A DNA stretch of 64,000 nucleotides from Accumulibacter phosphatis (GCF_000024165.1 NC_013194.1:1116001-1180000); one strand, 5' to 3'; shown: positions 8,808-22,129, counted from the first letter of the stretch. Notes: generated from the sequence alone by a model not told the origin. Numbers and translations: made by a program.

Positions 8808-9125
8808 ATGCCCAAGTACTCCTCATTGTTGGTCGGACTGTTCGTGATCCTGCTGATTCCTGACCTTCGCTATGCGCAGGTGGCGTTTCAGAGTCCTGCT
8901 CGGCTTTCCGCGCAGCGCAATCTGGAAAGGGCGCAGTACTATGCGGGCAAGCCATCCAGCGGCGACTACTGGGGTTACACGCGGTACCAGTCGTCGATGG
9001 CCACGAGCATCCAGGGTTATGTTTCCATTCGCCGTTCACAGCGCAACACCAGCACGGTCAATCAAGGATCCGGCAACGTCGTTGCCAACGAGGCCGGAGT
9101 GATCGGGGATTCCTACGGCAGGTAG
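8808..9125 (+). CDS. Small exported protein of unknown function
   Basis: A protein of 105 residues from the ATG at 8808, which has GGAGAAG upstream. The N-terminus is a signal peptide or single anchor (KYSSLLVGLFVILLIP) with a possible cleavage after RYAQ. The mature part is Ser, Gln, Arg and Tyr-rich (LSAQRNLERAQYYAGKP, IQGYVSIRRSQRNTS) and has no recognised domain. It is transcribed towards the FabH-like gene, with a hairpin between the two stops. A second small exported protein at 43351 shares a vague LSAQ...R character, but I do not claim homology. Confidence 0.6.
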   Translation: MPKYSSLLVGLFVILLIPDLRYAQVAFQSPARLSAQRNLERAQYYAGKPSSGDYWGYTRYQSSMATSIQGYVSIRRSQRNTSTVNQGSGNVVANEAGVIGDSYGR

Positions 9126-9156
9126 AGACGACCGTCGGCAAGCCGCCGGCAAACGC

Positions 9157-9185
9157 GTCGGCGTGTGCGACGACACGTTGCCGAC
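9157..9185. terminator. Candidate hairpin between convergent genes
   Basis: GTCGGC (9157-9162) pairs with GCCGAC (9180-9185), with additional GTG/CAC pairing inside. It lies in the 77-base gap between two converging genes and is followed by only a weak T stretch, so it could act on either strand. No clear T-run means modest support. Confidence 0.35.
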
Positions 9186-9202
9186 ACACTTTCTCGTCGT
9201 CG

Positions 9203-10327
9203 TCAGCGCTTGCCGACGACGAGACTGCCGATCGAGTAGCCGGCGCCGAAGGAGCAGATGACGCCGACGTCACCGCTCATGAGGTCGGCGCTGTGCCGGT
9301 GGAAGGCGATGATCGAGCCGGCCGACGCGGTGTTGGCGAACTCGTCGAGAATTACTGGGGCTTCGTCGGCAGTCGCGTCGCGACCGAGCAGGCGACGGCC
9401 GATCAACTGGTTCATCGCCAGGTTGGCCTGATGCAGCCAGAAGCGCCGCACGTCAGGCGGCCGCAAGCCGAGCCCGGCGAGATGCGTGGTGATGTGCGCA
9501 GCGGCCATCGGGCACACTTCCTTGAAGACCTTGCGACCCTCCTGGACGAAGAGCTGGTCGCGGTCGGTCGGGTCGCGGTCTTCGCAGCGCGAGAGAAAGC
9601 CGGCATTGTTGCGGATATTGTTCGAGAAGCTGGTTGCCAGTTTGCTGCCGAGGACTTCCCAGGCATTGGTCGATCTTGCCGTATCCAGCCTTTCGACGAC
9701 GATCGCCGTGCACACGTCACCGAAGATGAAATGGCAGTCGCGATCCTGCCAGGCCAGATGCGCCGAGCAGATTTCCGGATTGACCACCAGTACACGCTGC
9801 GCCGTCTCACAGCGCACCGCGTTGACCGCCAGTTCGAGTGCGAAGGTGGCCGAGGAGCAGGCGACGTTCATGTCGAAGCCATAGCCCTGACTGATTCCCA
9901 GCGCTCGCTGGATTTCGACGGCCATTGCCGGGTAGGGGCGCTGCATGTTGGAGGCGGCGCAGATCACCGCATCGACGTCGGAGCCAGTCCTGCCGGCAGC
10001 GGCCAGCGCCTCGCCGCTGGCGGCAATCGCCATTTCGGCCTGGAGCGACAGCTCTTCGTTGCCGCGCGGCTCGAACTTCGGTCGCATACGTAGCGGGTCG
10101 AGCACGCCGGCCTTGTCCATGACGTAGCGACGAGTGATGCCGGAGGCCTTTTCAATGAAGTCGACACTCGACTCCGCGCAGCTGACGACCTCGCCGGCTG
10201 CGATGCGGTTGGCATTCGTTTCGTTGAACAGCCTGGCGTAGCTGTTGTAGGCGGCGACCAGTTCCTCGTTGCTGATGGTGTGGGGAGCGGTGTAGAGGCC
10301 AGTGGCGCTGATCACGATGCGATGCAT
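9203..10327 (-). CDS. Beta-ketoacyl-ACP synthase III (FabH-like)
   Basis: A thiolase-fold condensing enzyme of 374 residues, longer than E. coli FabH (about 317). The Cys-His-Asn triad is visible: Cys157 in NVACSSATFALE, His299 in WLHQANLAMN and Asn in DEFANTASAGS (about 331). A C-terminal GAGYSIGSLV strand is typical of the family. The reaction would be condensation of an acyl-CoA or acyl-thioester with malonyl-ACP. The extra N-terminal length (about 50 residues before the conserved core) puts it in the group of FabH paralogues of uncertain substrate rather than housekeeping FabH. ATG start with GGAG upstream. It stands alone, 33 bases downstream of ubiB on the same strand. Confidence 0.85.
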   Translation of the reverse strand: MHRIVISATGLYTAPHTISNEELVAAYNSYARLFNETNANRIAAGEVVSCAESSVDFIEKASGITRRYVMDKAGVLDPLRMRPKFEPRGNEELSLQAEMAIAASGEALAAAGRTGSDVDAVICAASNMQRPYPAMAVEIQRALGISQGYGFDMNVACSSATFALELAVNAVRCETAQRVLVVNPEICSAHLAWQDRDCHFIFGDVCTAIVVERLDTARSTNAWEVLGSKLATSFSNNIRNNAGFLSRCEDRDPTDRDQLFVQEGRKVFKEVCPMAAAHITTHLAGLGLRPPDVRRFWLHQANLAMNQLIGRRLLGRDATADEAPVILDEFANTASAGSIIAFHRHSADLMSGDVGVICSFGAGYSIGSLVVGKR

Positions 10328-10360
10328 GCAGGTTCTCCGGGGTGGTTGGCAGACTACCGG

Positions 10361-11920
10361 TTACAGGTACTGGCTGACCACCAGTGCGGCCAGCAGGACG
10401 GCGATGATGCCCAGCAAGCGCCCTTGCTGACGCTGCGCGCGCGCCAACTCGCCGAGTAGAGGTGCCAGGTCGGAAGTCTTCTGCTGTGCCAGAGCCTGAT
10501 GCACCAGACGCGGCAATTGCGGCAGGGTGCGCGCCCAGTAGGGCGCTTCCTGGAGGACGCCGAGGTGGAAAGCGTGTCGGCCCACCTGCTCGCTCATCCA
10601 GCGTTCGAGGAAAGGCTTGGCGGTCTTCCAGAGGTCGAGGTTGGGGTCAAGCTGTCGGCCAAGCCCCTCGATGTTGAGCAGGGTCTTCTGCAGCATCACC
10701 AGTTGCGGCTGGATCTCCACGTTGAAACGGCGCGAGGTCTGGAACAGGCGCAGCAGCACCCGACCGAAGGAGATCTCGTGTAGCGGCCGGTCGAAAATCG
10801 GTTCGCAGACCGCGCGGATGGCGGCTTCGAACTCATCGGCGCGGGTATCGGCCGGCGCCCAGCCGGCTTCGATATGCGCGGTGGCGACGCGTTTGTAGTC
10901 GCGCTGGAAGAAGGCGAGAAAGTTCTGCGCCAGGTAATTCTTGTCGGCGTCGGTCAGCGTCCCGACGATGCCGAAATCCAGTGCAATGTAGCTGCCGTGG
11001 TGAGCGGGGTCGACGGCGATGAAGATGTTGCCGGGGTGCATGTCGGCGTGGAAGAAGCCGTCACGGAAGACCTGCGTAAAGAAGATCTCGACCCCGGCAC
11101 GCGACAGCGCCGGCAGATCGATGCCGGCAGCGATCAGCGCCCCGGTCTGGCTGATCGGGATGCCGTGCATGCGCTCCATGACCATCACCGTCGTCGTGCA
11201 TTGGTCCCAGTACACTTCGGGAACCTGCAGCAGGCGCGAACCGCTGAAGTTGCGGCGCAATTGCGAGCAGTTGGCCGCTTCGCGCATCAGATCGAGTTCG
11301 TCGTAGAGGTACTTGGCGAACTCGCCGACCACTTCGCGCGGCTTCAATCGCTTGCCGTCCGACCACACCTTCTCGAGGACGCCGGCAAGGGTTTCGAGCA
11401 GCGCCAGATCGTTGGCAATGACGCCGTGCATTTCCGGGCGCAGAACCTTGACCGCAACCGCATGGCCGCCGTCTTCCGGACGCAGTCGGGCGAAGTGGAC
11501 CTGAGCGATCGACGCGCTCGCCACCGGTGTCGCGTCGAACTCGGCAAACACCTCGTTGGCTGGGCGACCGTACGCCTGGGCGATCTGCGCCAACGCGAGC
11601 TCGGAGGAAAAGGGCGGCACGCGGTCCTGCAGTTTCGCCAGTTCGTCGGCGATGTCGGTGCGTAGCAGATCGCGGCGCGTGGACAGGACCTGTCCGAATT
11701 TGACGAAGATCGGGCCAAGCGACTCGAGCGCCTGGCGCAGGCGAACAGCGGGTGGCGTATCGAAGCGTCGCCAGAAGTGCAGGGCGCGCGACAGCGCAGC
11801 GAGGCGGCCGCTCGGCTCGTGCTCGAGAATCATCTCGTCGAGGCCGTAGCGGCTCGCAATACTCAGGATCTTGGCGAGGCGGAAAAGTCGCACGGCTGGC
11901 AGCGGCGGTGTGGTCGGCAA
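10361..11920 (-). CDS. ubiB: UbiB-type ABC1 kinase-like protein, ubiquinone biosynthesis
   Basis: An atypical kinase-like protein of 519 residues. By family knowledge UbiB is a membrane-anchored ATPase needed for ubiquinone synthesis, probably helping extract lipid intermediates. The KxGQ motif is VKFGQVLSTR (about 73-82), the Ala-rich loop is ATPVASASIAQVH, and the catalytic loop HADMHPGN and metal motif LDFGIVG follow. The C-terminus ends in a hydrophobic anchor (LLGIIAVLLAALVVSQYL). The longest frame starts at a TTG (11920); a GTG at 11893, giving VRLFRLAKILSIASRYGL, is closer to family starts and may be the real one. Divergent from argS. Confidence 0.9.
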   Translation of the reverse strand: MPTTPPLPAVRLFRLAKILSIASRYGLDEMILEHEPSGRLAALSRALHFWRRFDTPPAVRLRQALESLGPIFVKFGQVLSTRRDLLRTDIADELAKLQDRVPPFSSELALAQIAQAYGRPANEVFAEFDATPVASASIAQVHFARLRPEDGGHAVAVKVLRPEMHGVIANDLALLETLAGVLEKVWSDGKRLKPREVVGEFAKYLYDELDLMREAANCSQLRRNFSGSRLLQVPEVYWDQCTTTVMVMERMHGIPISQTGALIAAGIDLPALSRAGVEIFFTQVFRDGFFHADMHPGNIFIAVDPAHHGSYIALDFGIVGTLTDADKNYLAQNFLAFFQRDYKRVATAHIEAGWAPADTRADEFEAAIRAVCEPIFDRPLHEISFGRVLLRLFQTSRRFNVEIQPQLVMLQKTLLNIEGLGRQLDPNLDLWKTAKPFLERWMSEQVGRHAFHLGVLQEAPYWARTLPQLPRLVHQALAQQKTSDLAPLLGELARAQRQQGRLLGIIAVLLAALVVSQYL

Positions 11921-12031
11921 AGGAGCCAGTTTACACAGAAACCGCCGTCCTCGCTCCGCCGTTCGCCCGGGCGTAGGTTGCGCATCGTATAATCAGCGGC
12001 TTGACCGATTCTTCCAAGCCTGCGCACCCTG

Positions 12032-13804
12032 ATGAGTCACGACCTGAAGTCCCACCTCGCCGATTTGATGCGCGTTGCGCTGCACAGCGTCGCGCCGGCC
12101 GAGGCCGACACGACGATCCACATCGAGCGGCCGAAGCAGGCCGCGCATGGTGATTTCTCCTGCAACCTGGCGATGCAACTGGCGCGATCGCTGAAGCGCA
12201 ATCCGCGCCAACTGGCGGAGCTGCTGCTCTCTGAGCTGCCGCCTTCGCCATGGGTCAGCAAGGCCGAGATCGCTGGCGCCGGCTTCATCAATTTTCACCT
12301 GCCGCCAACGGCCAAGATCCAGGTCGTGCGCGACGTTCTCGAACAGGCGGAGGACTTCGGCCGTTCGACCAGCGGCGGCAGGCGCAAGGTGCTGGTGGAG
12401 TTCGTTTCGGCCAATCCGACCGGGCCGCTGCACGTCGGCCATGGCCGTGGTGCCGCCTATGGCGGCAGCCTCTGCAAGTTGCTCGCCTTTGCCGGCTGGG
12501 ATGTCACCAGCGAGTACTACGTCAACGATGCGGGCCGCCAGATGGACATCCTGGCCCTGTCGACGTGGCTGCGTTATCTGGAACTGTGTTCCGGCGAGGG
12601 CACGCCGTCGCTCTTTCCGCCGAACGCCTACCAGGGCGACTACGTGCGTGCCATGGCCAGTCAACTGTTGACGGCACACGGCGAGCGTTACCGGCGAACG
12701 GCGAGCGACGTTCTTGCCGGGACGCCCGGGCTGCCGGGCGCCGAGCGTACCGACGCGGAGGCTGCGCAGCAGCGCGAAGCGCAGCTCGATGCCCTGATCG
12801 TCAATGCCAAGCACCTGCTCGGCGAAGAGTGGCAATACGTCCATGACTTCGTTCTCACCGAGCAACTGGCCGACTGTCGCGGCGACCTCGAAGAGTCCGG
12901 CGTGCATTTCGATGTCTGGTTTTCCGAGCAGTCGCTGTTCGCCACCGGGATGGTGGCCCGCTGTGTCGAGCGGCTCGAGAAGGGCGGTCATCTCTACGTG
13001 CAGGACGGGGCCCGCTGGTTTCGGTCGACCACTTTCGGCGACGAGAAGGACCGTGTCATCCAGCGTGACAATGGCTTCTACACCTACTTCGCGTCCGATA
13101 TCGCCTATCACCTCAACAAGTACGAACGCGGTTTCCAGCGCATCATCAATGTCTGGGGTGCCGATCATCACGGTTACATACCCCGCGTCAAGGGCGCCGT
13201 CAGCGCCCTCGGACTGGATCCCGAGGTGCTCGAGGTGGCGCTCGTTCAGTTTGCCGTGCTCTATCGGTCGGGCTGCAAGGCGTCGATGTCCACTCGGTCG
13301 GGCGACTTCGTGACCCTGCGCACCTTGCGCGCCGAGGTTGGCAACGATGCCTGCCGCTTCTTCTACGTCCTGCGCAAGTCGGACCAGCACCTCGACTTCG
13401 ATCTCGACCTGGCGAAAAGCCAGTCGAACGACAATCCCGTTTTCTACGTTCAATACGCGCACGCCCGTGTTCGTTCGCTGCTCGCCCTCTGGGCGGGCGA
13501 GCCGCAGGTGCTTGCCGGCGCAGATCTGGACCCACTCGGCAGTGCGCGTGAACTGGCGCTGGCGGCCCGGCTCGGCGAGTTCCCTGAGGTCGTCGAGGCC
13601 GCTGCCGGCGAGTTGGCACCACACCTGATCGCTTTCTATCTCAGGGATCTGGCTGCCGAATTCCACAGCCACTACAATGCCGAACGCATCCTCGTCGATG
13701 ATCCGGCGATCCGGGATGCGCGCATCGCTCTGGCGGCTGCCGTCGGCCAGGTGATTCGCAACGGCATGGCGATTCTGGGCGTCAGCTGCCCCGAATCGAT
13801 GTGA
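12032..13804 (+). CDS. argS: Arginyl-tRNA synthetase
   Basis: A class I aminoacyl-tRNA synthetase of 590 residues, charging tRNA-Arg in the cytoplasm. The N-terminal Arg-specific domain covers about 1-110. The HIGH-type motif is GPLHVGHGRGAAYG (about 130-143) and the KMSKS-equivalent loop is KASMSTRSGDFVTL (about 416-429). The C-terminal anticodon-binding DALR domain ends at GVSCPESM. The length and domain order match bacterial ArgS. A TATAAT sequence at 11988-11993 is a likely -10 element, with no convincing -35. The gene is followed by a SPOR-domain gene 20 bases on, then a dsbA-like gene, an arrangement common in Betaproteobacteria. Confidence 0.97.
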   Translation: MSHDLKSHLADLMRVALHSVAPAEADTTIHIERPKQAAHGDFSCNLAMQLARSLKRNPRQLAELLLSELPPSPWVSKAEIAGAGFINFHLPPTAKIQVVRDVLEQAEDFGRSTSGGRRKVLVEFVSANPTGPLHVGHGRGAAYGGSLCKLLAFAGWDVTSEYYVNDAGRQMDILALSTWLRYLELCSGEGTPSLFPPNAYQGDYVRAMASQLLTAHGERYRRTASDVLAGTPGLPGAERTDAEAAQQREAQLDALIVNAKHLLGEEWQYVHDFVLTEQLADCRGDLEESGVHFDVWFSEQSLFATGMVARCVERLEKGGHLYVQDGARWFRSTTFGDEKDRVIQRDNGFYTYFASDIAYHLNKYERGFQRIINVWGADHHGYIPRVKGAVSALGLDPEVLEVALVQFAVLYRSGCKASMSTRSGDFVTLRTLRAEVGNDACRFFYVLRKSDQHLDFDLDLAKSQSNDNPVFYVQYAHARVRSLLALWAGEPQVLAGADLDPLGSARELALAARLGEFPEVVEAAAGELAPHLIAFYLRDLAAEFHSHYNAERILVDDPAIRDARIALAAAVGQVIRNGMAILGVSCPESM

Positions 13805-13824
13805 TTGGAGAACAGAGGACTTCC

Positions 13825-14610
13825 ATGAGTCGTGACATGAAACCCCGCAAGGCGCCGCCCGGCAGGAAATCGGGTGGCGGCACTCTGCTCGGCTTGTTCA
13901 TCGGTCTGGTCATCGGCGTGATCGCCGTGGCCGGTGTCGTCTGGTACATCAACAAAGCGCCGCTGCCGTTCACCACGACGGGCCAGCAGCCGAGACTGCC
14001 CCCGCCGGTCGCCGGCAAGTCGGCGACGCCGGCCAGCGCGGAGGTGCCGCCGGTTGCCACGGCTCCGGTGGCCCTTCCGGGCAAGCCCGGCGACCCGGTC
14101 GCCGGCGAAAAGCCACGCTTCGACTTCTACAAGATTCTGCCCGGCAAGGCGGATGCAATCCCGGATCCCAAGCCGGAGGAGGTCAAGTCCCCGGTCAGCA
14201 AACCTGTCGAGACGAGACACGACGAGACGAAGCCGGCGGAGGCGAAGCCCACCGAGACCAGACCGGTCGAGACCCGGACAGCGGCCAGCAAACCGGCCGA
14301 GGGCAAGCCGGCCGAGGGCAAGCCGGCGGATGCCAAGTCGGCGGAAGGTGCCAAGAGCAGCAAGGAAGCGACGCTCAAGGAACCGATCTACCTGCAGGCA
14401 GGTTCTTTCCAGAGTGCGAGCGAAGCGGACAACCAAAAGGCGAAACTGGCGTTACTCGGTGCTGAGGCGAGGATCCAGCAGGTGATGTTGCAGGACAAGG
14501 TGTGGTATCGGGTCCGCCTCGGGCCGTACCACAAGATCGACGACGTCAATCACCTGCGCGCCGATCTGGCCAGGCAGGGCATCGATGCCAATCTGGTCAG
14601 GAAAGATTGA
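13825..14610 (+). CDS. SPOR-domain protein (FtsN-like)
   Basis: A bitopic inner-membrane protein of 261 residues. The ATG at 13825 has AGAGGA upstream; the GTG at 13801 overlaps the argS stop and is less likely. A basic N-terminus is followed by one TM helix (LLGLFIGLVIGVIAVAGVVW, about 20-40). A long Pro/Ala/Lys/Glu-rich linker with AKPAE- and GKPAE-type repeats follows, then a C-terminal SPOR domain (about 185-258, YLQAGSFQSASEADNQKAKL to ADLARQGIDANL). SPOR domains bind denuded peptidoglycan glycan strands at the division septum. Position between argS and dsbA matches FtsN-like genes of related bacteria. Confidence 0.88.
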   Translation: MSRDMKPRKAPPGRKSGGGTLLGLFIGLVIGVIAVAGVVWYINKAPLPFTTTGQQPRLPPPVAGKSATPASAEVPPVATAPVALPGKPGDPVAGEKPRFDFYKILPGKADAIPDPKPEEVKSPVSKPVETRHDETKPAEAKPTETRPVETRTAASKPAEGKPAEGKPADAKSAEGAKSSKEATLKEPIYLQAGSFQSASEADNQKAKLALLGAEARIQQVMLQDKVWYRVRLGPYHKIDDVNHLRADLARQGIDANLVRKD

Positions 14611-14630
14611 ACCCATTGAGGAGAATACGC

Positions 14631-15278
14631 ATGTTCGGACGCATCAACGGATGGTGTCTGGCGCTCGCCCTGAGTCTGCTGGTGTTCATGACGCCGGCAC
14701 GGGCGCAGCTGGTGGTCGGCCGCGACTACGTGCCGATAGTCCCGGTACAGACCACAGACAACCCGGGCAAGCTCGAGGTGCTCGAGTTCTTTTCGTACGG
14801 CTGTCCGCATTGCAGCGAGTTCCACCCGGTGGTCGGCAAGTGGTCGGCGGCTTTGCCCGCCGATGTGGTCTTCAAGCGCGTACCGGTGTCGTTCGGCCGT
14901 CCCGCGTGGGCGAGTCTGGCGAGGCTCTACTACGCGCTGGAGGTGACAGGCGATCTGGCCAGGCTCGACGGCGCTGTGTTCAACGCTCTGCATCAGGCGG
15001 GGGGCAAGCTCTATGACGATAAAAGCATCATCGAGTGGGTCGCCACGCAGGGTGTCGATGCCCGGAAGTTTACCGACGCCTTCAACTCCTTCGGGGTGAT
15101 CAGCAAAGTCAAGCGCGCCGACCAGATGGCTCAGGCGTACAAGATTCAGGGCGTTCCGGCACTGGCCGTCGACGGCAAGTACCTGGTGACCGGCAAGGAG
15201 ACCAAGGGTTTCACCGAGTTGATCGCCTTGACCGATCAGGTCATCAACAAGGCACGCAGCGAGCGCGGCAAGAAGTGA
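14631..15278 (+). CDS. dsbA: Periplasmic thiol:disulfide oxidoreductase, DsbA-like
   Basis: A protein of 215 residues from the ATG at 14631 (GAGGAG upstream). It has a Sec signal peptide cleaved after PARA. The thioredoxin-like fold carries the CPHC active site in FFSYGCPHCSEFHP (about 61) and the cis-Pro loop in IQGVPALAVDGKY (about 178). Family role: introducing disulfide bonds into exported proteins, reoxidised by DsbB. It lies 20 bases after the SPOR gene and is probably co-transcribed with argS and the SPOR gene. CPHC is the classical DsbA dipeptide, so an oxidase rather than a DsbC/DsbG isomerase is favoured. Confidence 0.92.
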   Translation: MFGRINGWCLALALSLLVFMTPARAQLVVGRDYVPIVPVQTTDNPGKLEVLEFFSYGCPHCSEFHPVVGKWSAALPADVVFKRVPVSFGRPAWASLARLYYALEVTGDLARLDGAVFNALHQAGGKLYDDKSIIEWVATQGVDARKFTDAFNSFGVISKVKRADQMAQAYKIQGVPALAVDGKYLVTGKETKGFTELIALTDQVINKARSERGKK

Positions 15279-15380
15279 CGCCGTGGCGCGGCTCCGCCAC
15301 ATCGCCGTGCCCGTCGTCAGCCGACCGCTTGGCCTGCCTGGCTCAGTCCCTTGCCGGAGCGCTCGTTCTTCGGACACCGC

Positions 15381-16151
15381 GTGCAGGCGCTTGACACTGT
15401 TTTCATCACGGGTGCCTCATCGGGCATCGGCTGGGCACTCGCTGAATACTACGCGGCGCGAGGGGCCGTGCTCGGCGTTTGCGCGCGTCGGCGCGAGCCC
15501 CTGCAGGAGCTGTGTGCACGCTGGCCGGGCCAGCTGCACGCCTACCCGCTCGACGTGACCGACGCGGCGGCCATGCGTGCCGCCGGCGAGGACTTCATCG
15601 CCCGTGCCGGCGTTCCGGATATCGTCATTGCCAACGCCGGAGTGTCCGTCGGGACGCTGACCGAGCACGCCGAGGATCTCGACACCATCCGGCGGGTTAT
15701 GGATGTCAATTTCTTTGGCATGGTGGCGACCTTTGCACCTTTCCTCGGCGGCATGCGGCGTGCCGGCGCCGGGCGTCTGGTCGGCATCGCGTCGCTGGCC
15801 GGCATCCGCGGCTTGCCCGGGGCAGAGGCGTACAGCGCGTCGAAAGCGGCGGCAATCAGCTACCTCGAAAGTCTGCGTCTCGAACTGCGCGGCTCGGGGG
15901 TTGCGGTGGTGACCATCAGTCCCGGCTACATCCGTACACCAATGACCGCCACCAACCCGTTCCCGATGCCGTTCCTGCTGTCGGCAGATGCCGCCGCGCC
16001 GCGCTTTGCGCGCGCCATCGCGCGGGGCAGCAGCTACGTCGTCATCCCCTGGCAGATGGCTTTGGTCGGCAAGGCGTTGCGCGTGCTGCCGAACCAGCTC
16101 TACGACCGGCTCCTTGCCGGCGCGCCGCGCAAGCCGCGGGGGTCGGGCTAG
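15381..16151 (+). CDS. Short-chain dehydrogenase/reductase (SDR)
   Basis: A classical SDR of about 256 residues. The NAD(P)-binding motif TGASSGIG is near residue 8. Further motifs are NAGVSVG, the catalytic Ser in VGIASLAG, the YSASK catalytic Tyr-Lys pair, and SPGYIRTPM. I chose the GTG at 15381 because SDR domains normally begin within ten residues of the Rossmann strand; a TTG at 15351 would add ten residues. The ribosome site is weak for both. The C-terminus has hydrophobic residues (WQMALVGKALRVLPNQLY) typical of membrane-associated SDRs. Substrate unknown. Confidence 0.85.
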   Translation: MQALDTVFITGASSGIGWALAEYYAARGAVLGVCARRREPLQELCARWPGQLHAYPLDVTDAAAMRAAGEDFIARAGVPDIVIANAGVSVGTLTEHAEDLDTIRRVMDVNFFGMVATFAPFLGGMRRAGAGRLVGIASLAGIRGLPGAEAYSASKAAAISYLESLRLELRGSGVAVVTISPGYIRTPMTATNPFPMPFLLSADAAAPRFARAIARGSSYVVIPWQMALVGKALRVLPNQLYDRLLAGAPRKPRGSG

Positions 16152-16230
16152 AGCGCTTGTCTGGCTGGGGGCACGGCGCTATTCTCCGGGCTCGGCGTCG
16201 CGCTTGCCGCTGTGAATAGGGGAAACATCG

Positions 16231-17388
16231 ATGCACACTGCGCAGGTCGTTCTTCGCAATGCTCCGGCCATCGCCAGCGAACTGGCCCAATTGACCGGCG
16301 TGCGCGCGGATCTGATCCTGGCCTTCGGCGGTAGCGATCTGCTGCAGGCTGCGGCGGCGCCGTTGGCGACTCTCTTTCCCGACGCGCATCGCGTCGGTTG
16401 CTCGACCGCTGGCGAGATCTCGGCGGCCGGGGTTTCCGAAAATGCGTGCGTGGTCACCGCCGTAGGCTTCGCGAGCACGCGTCTGGCTGTTGCCTCGACG
16501 ACACTGGCGGCAATGGACGATTCGCTTGGCGCCGGTCGGCGGCTCGCCGCACAGCTGCCGAAGGATGGCTTGCGAGCTGTCCTGGTCTTTGGCCAGGGAG
16601 TCAGGATCAATGGTTGCGCCCTGTTGGTCGGGATCGGTGACGTTCTCGGCCCAGGCGTCCCGCTTGCCGGTGGCCTCGCCGGCGACGGCGGTGCCTTCCG
16701 CGAAACCTGGGTACTCGACGGCCGGGGGGCGAGCAGGGACACGCTGGTCATCCTCGGGCTCTACGGTGAGGATCTGGACTTCTGCCACGCTTCCTTCGGA
16801 GGCTGGTCTCCCTTCGGTCCGGCACGCAAGGTGACCGGCTGTGCCGGCAACGTCCTCCGTGAACTGGATGGCGAGCCGGCGCTGGAGGTCTATAAGCGCT
16901 ACCTCGGCGAGCACGCCAGCGGACTGCCGGCATCGGGTCTGCTTTTCCCTTTTGCCATGCTTGGCAGCGACCACCGCGAAGTGGGACTGATCCGCACCAT
17001 CCTCGGCGTCGATGAGCGCGATGGCAGCCTGACGCTGGCCGGCGAGATCGACCCCGAGGGTTACCTGAAACTGATGCACGCCAGCACCGATGCCCTGGTC
17101 GACGGCGCCGAGGCGGCCGCCGAGGCCGTGCAGCAGATGCGCCGACCCGATGGACAGGGCCTGGCCCTGCTGGTGAGCTGTGTCGGGCGCAAGCTGGTGA
17201 TGGGCGGCCGCGTTGATGAGGAGGTCGAAGCCGTCGGCGAAGTGTTCGGCAACAGCGCCGTTCTGGCCGGTTTCTATTCCTACGGCGAGATTGGCCCCTT
17301 CGCGCGAAGCGGCGGCTGCCGGCTGCACAACCAGACGATGACCGTGGCCTACATCGGTGAAACTCGCCCGGCCGGTTCGCATCCTTGA
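16231..17388 (+). CDS. FIST domain sensory protein
   Basis: A protein of 385 residues with FIST_N (about 25-205; GCSTAGEIS and LAGGLAGDGGAF are typical) and FIST_C (about 215-365; ALEVYKRYLGEHA, GFYSYGEIGP). FIST proteins are predicted small-ligand, possibly amino-acid, sensors found with signalling proteins. ATG start with AGGGGA upstream. Its stop at 17388 lies 11 bases before the ATG chosen for the hybrid kinase, and it overlaps an alternative TTG start at 17385, so the two are almost certainly co-expressed. No signal peptide, so it should act in the cytoplasm, probably passing ligand state to the kinase (inference from the pairing). Confidence 0.9.
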   Translation: MHTAQVVLRNAPAIASELAQLTGVRADLILAFGGSDLLQAAAAPLATLFPDAHRVGCSTAGEISAAGVSENACVVTAVGFASTRLAVASTTLAAMDDSLGAGRRLAAQLPKDGLRAVLVFGQGVRINGCALLVGIGDVLGPGVPLAGGLAGDGGAFRETWVLDGRGASRDTLVILGLYGEDLDFCHASFGGWSPFGPARKVTGCAGNVLRELDGEPALEVYKRYLGEHASGLPASGLLFPFAMLGSDHREVGLIRTILGVDERDGSLTLAGEIDPEGYLKLMHASTDALVDGAEAAAEAVQQMRRPDGQGLALLVSCVGRKLVMGGRVDEEVEAVGEVFGNSAVLAGFYSYGEIGPFARSGGCRLHNQTMTVAYIGETRPAGSHP

Positions 17389-17399
17389 TCGGCTCGGGC

Positions 17400-21287
<3,888 letters not shown>

Positions 21288-21365
21288 ACCCGGGTCGGCA
21301 GCTCCGGCCGGGCCGACTGCCGAGGGAGGCGCCGCGGCGGGCCGGGAAGTCGACGGCAGGCAAGC

Positions 21366-22091
21366 TCACCAGTCGATCGGTTTGCCGTCGCGAAAGAAGC
21401 CGCCGCTCGGTCCGTCGTCCGGCAGCAGCGCTGCCCAGACGATTCCCTGGGCACCCTCGTCGGCGCTGCGCGTGGCGTCCTGGCCACCCATCTCGGTACG
21501 GCACCAGCCCGGGCAGACCGCATTCACCTTGATCGGGCTCCCTTCCAGCTCCCTGGCGGTAAGGCGCGTCAGCGCGTTGAGCGCTGCCTTGGACATCCGG
21601 TAGCCGGGCCAGCAGCCTCCCATGTCAGCTAGCTGCCCCATGCCTGACGAGACGTTGACGATTCTCCCCCAGCCGTTGTCGCGCATCAGCGGCACGATCG
21701 CCTGGATCAGGCGCAGCGGCGCGAGGGCGTTGCAGGCATAGGTGGCGGCAACGATTTCGGGGTCGACGACAAGCGCGCTGGCATCCTCGGGAACGGCAAA
21801 GCCGCGCGGTTCGAGCAGCACGCCGGCGTTGTTGACGAGAATGTCGGCGCGCCCGAACTCACGGCGCAAGCGCGCCGCGAGCGCGGCGACGGCGCTCGCG
21901 TCGGTAACGTCGGCGACATGCGGCAGCACCTTGTGGCCCAGCGCCTGCAGGTCCCGGGCAGCGTCTTCGATCGTTTCGGCCGTACGCCCGACCATCAGTA
22001 CCAGACAGCCGGCGGCCGCCAGTTCGCGTGCCACCGAGAGGCCGAGGCCACGCGCGGCACCGGTCACAACGGCAAGTTTCTGGGCTAGCAT
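21366..22091 (-). CDS. SDR family oxidoreductase
   Basis: A protein of 241 residues from the ATG at 22091, which has AGGAGA upstream; an in-frame GTG at 22112 is less well placed. Motifs: TGAARGLG cofactor loop, NNAGVLLEPRG, catalytic Ser in VSSGMGQLAD, YRMSK Tyr-Lys pair and CPGWCRTEMGG. The C-terminal WAALLPDDGPSGGFFRDGK resembles carbonyl-reductase-type SDRs that act on their own as monomers. Substrate unknown. Transcribed divergently from the BtuF-like gene, with start codons 38 bases apart and probably overlapping promoters. It converges on the hybrid kinase gene. Confidence 0.87.
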   Translation of the reverse strand: MLAQKLAVVTGAARGLGLSVARELAAAGCLVLMVGRTAETIEDAARDLQALGHKVLPHVADVTDASAVAALAARLRREFGRADILVNNAGVLLEPRGFAVPEDASALVVDPEIVAATYACNALAPLRLIQAIVPLMRDNGWGRIVNVSSGMGQLADMGGCWPGYRMSKAALNALTRLTARELEGSPIKVNAVCPGWCRTEMGGQDATRSADEGAQGIVWAALLPDDGPSGGFFRDGKPIDW

Positions 22092-22129
22092 CTGTCTCTC
22101 CTGTTCTTCCACATGGCAGAGGCCGAATC

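Noticed and set aside
11993..13672. 559-residue open frame on the minus strand
   Set aside because: Antisense shadow of argS; no recognisable motif.
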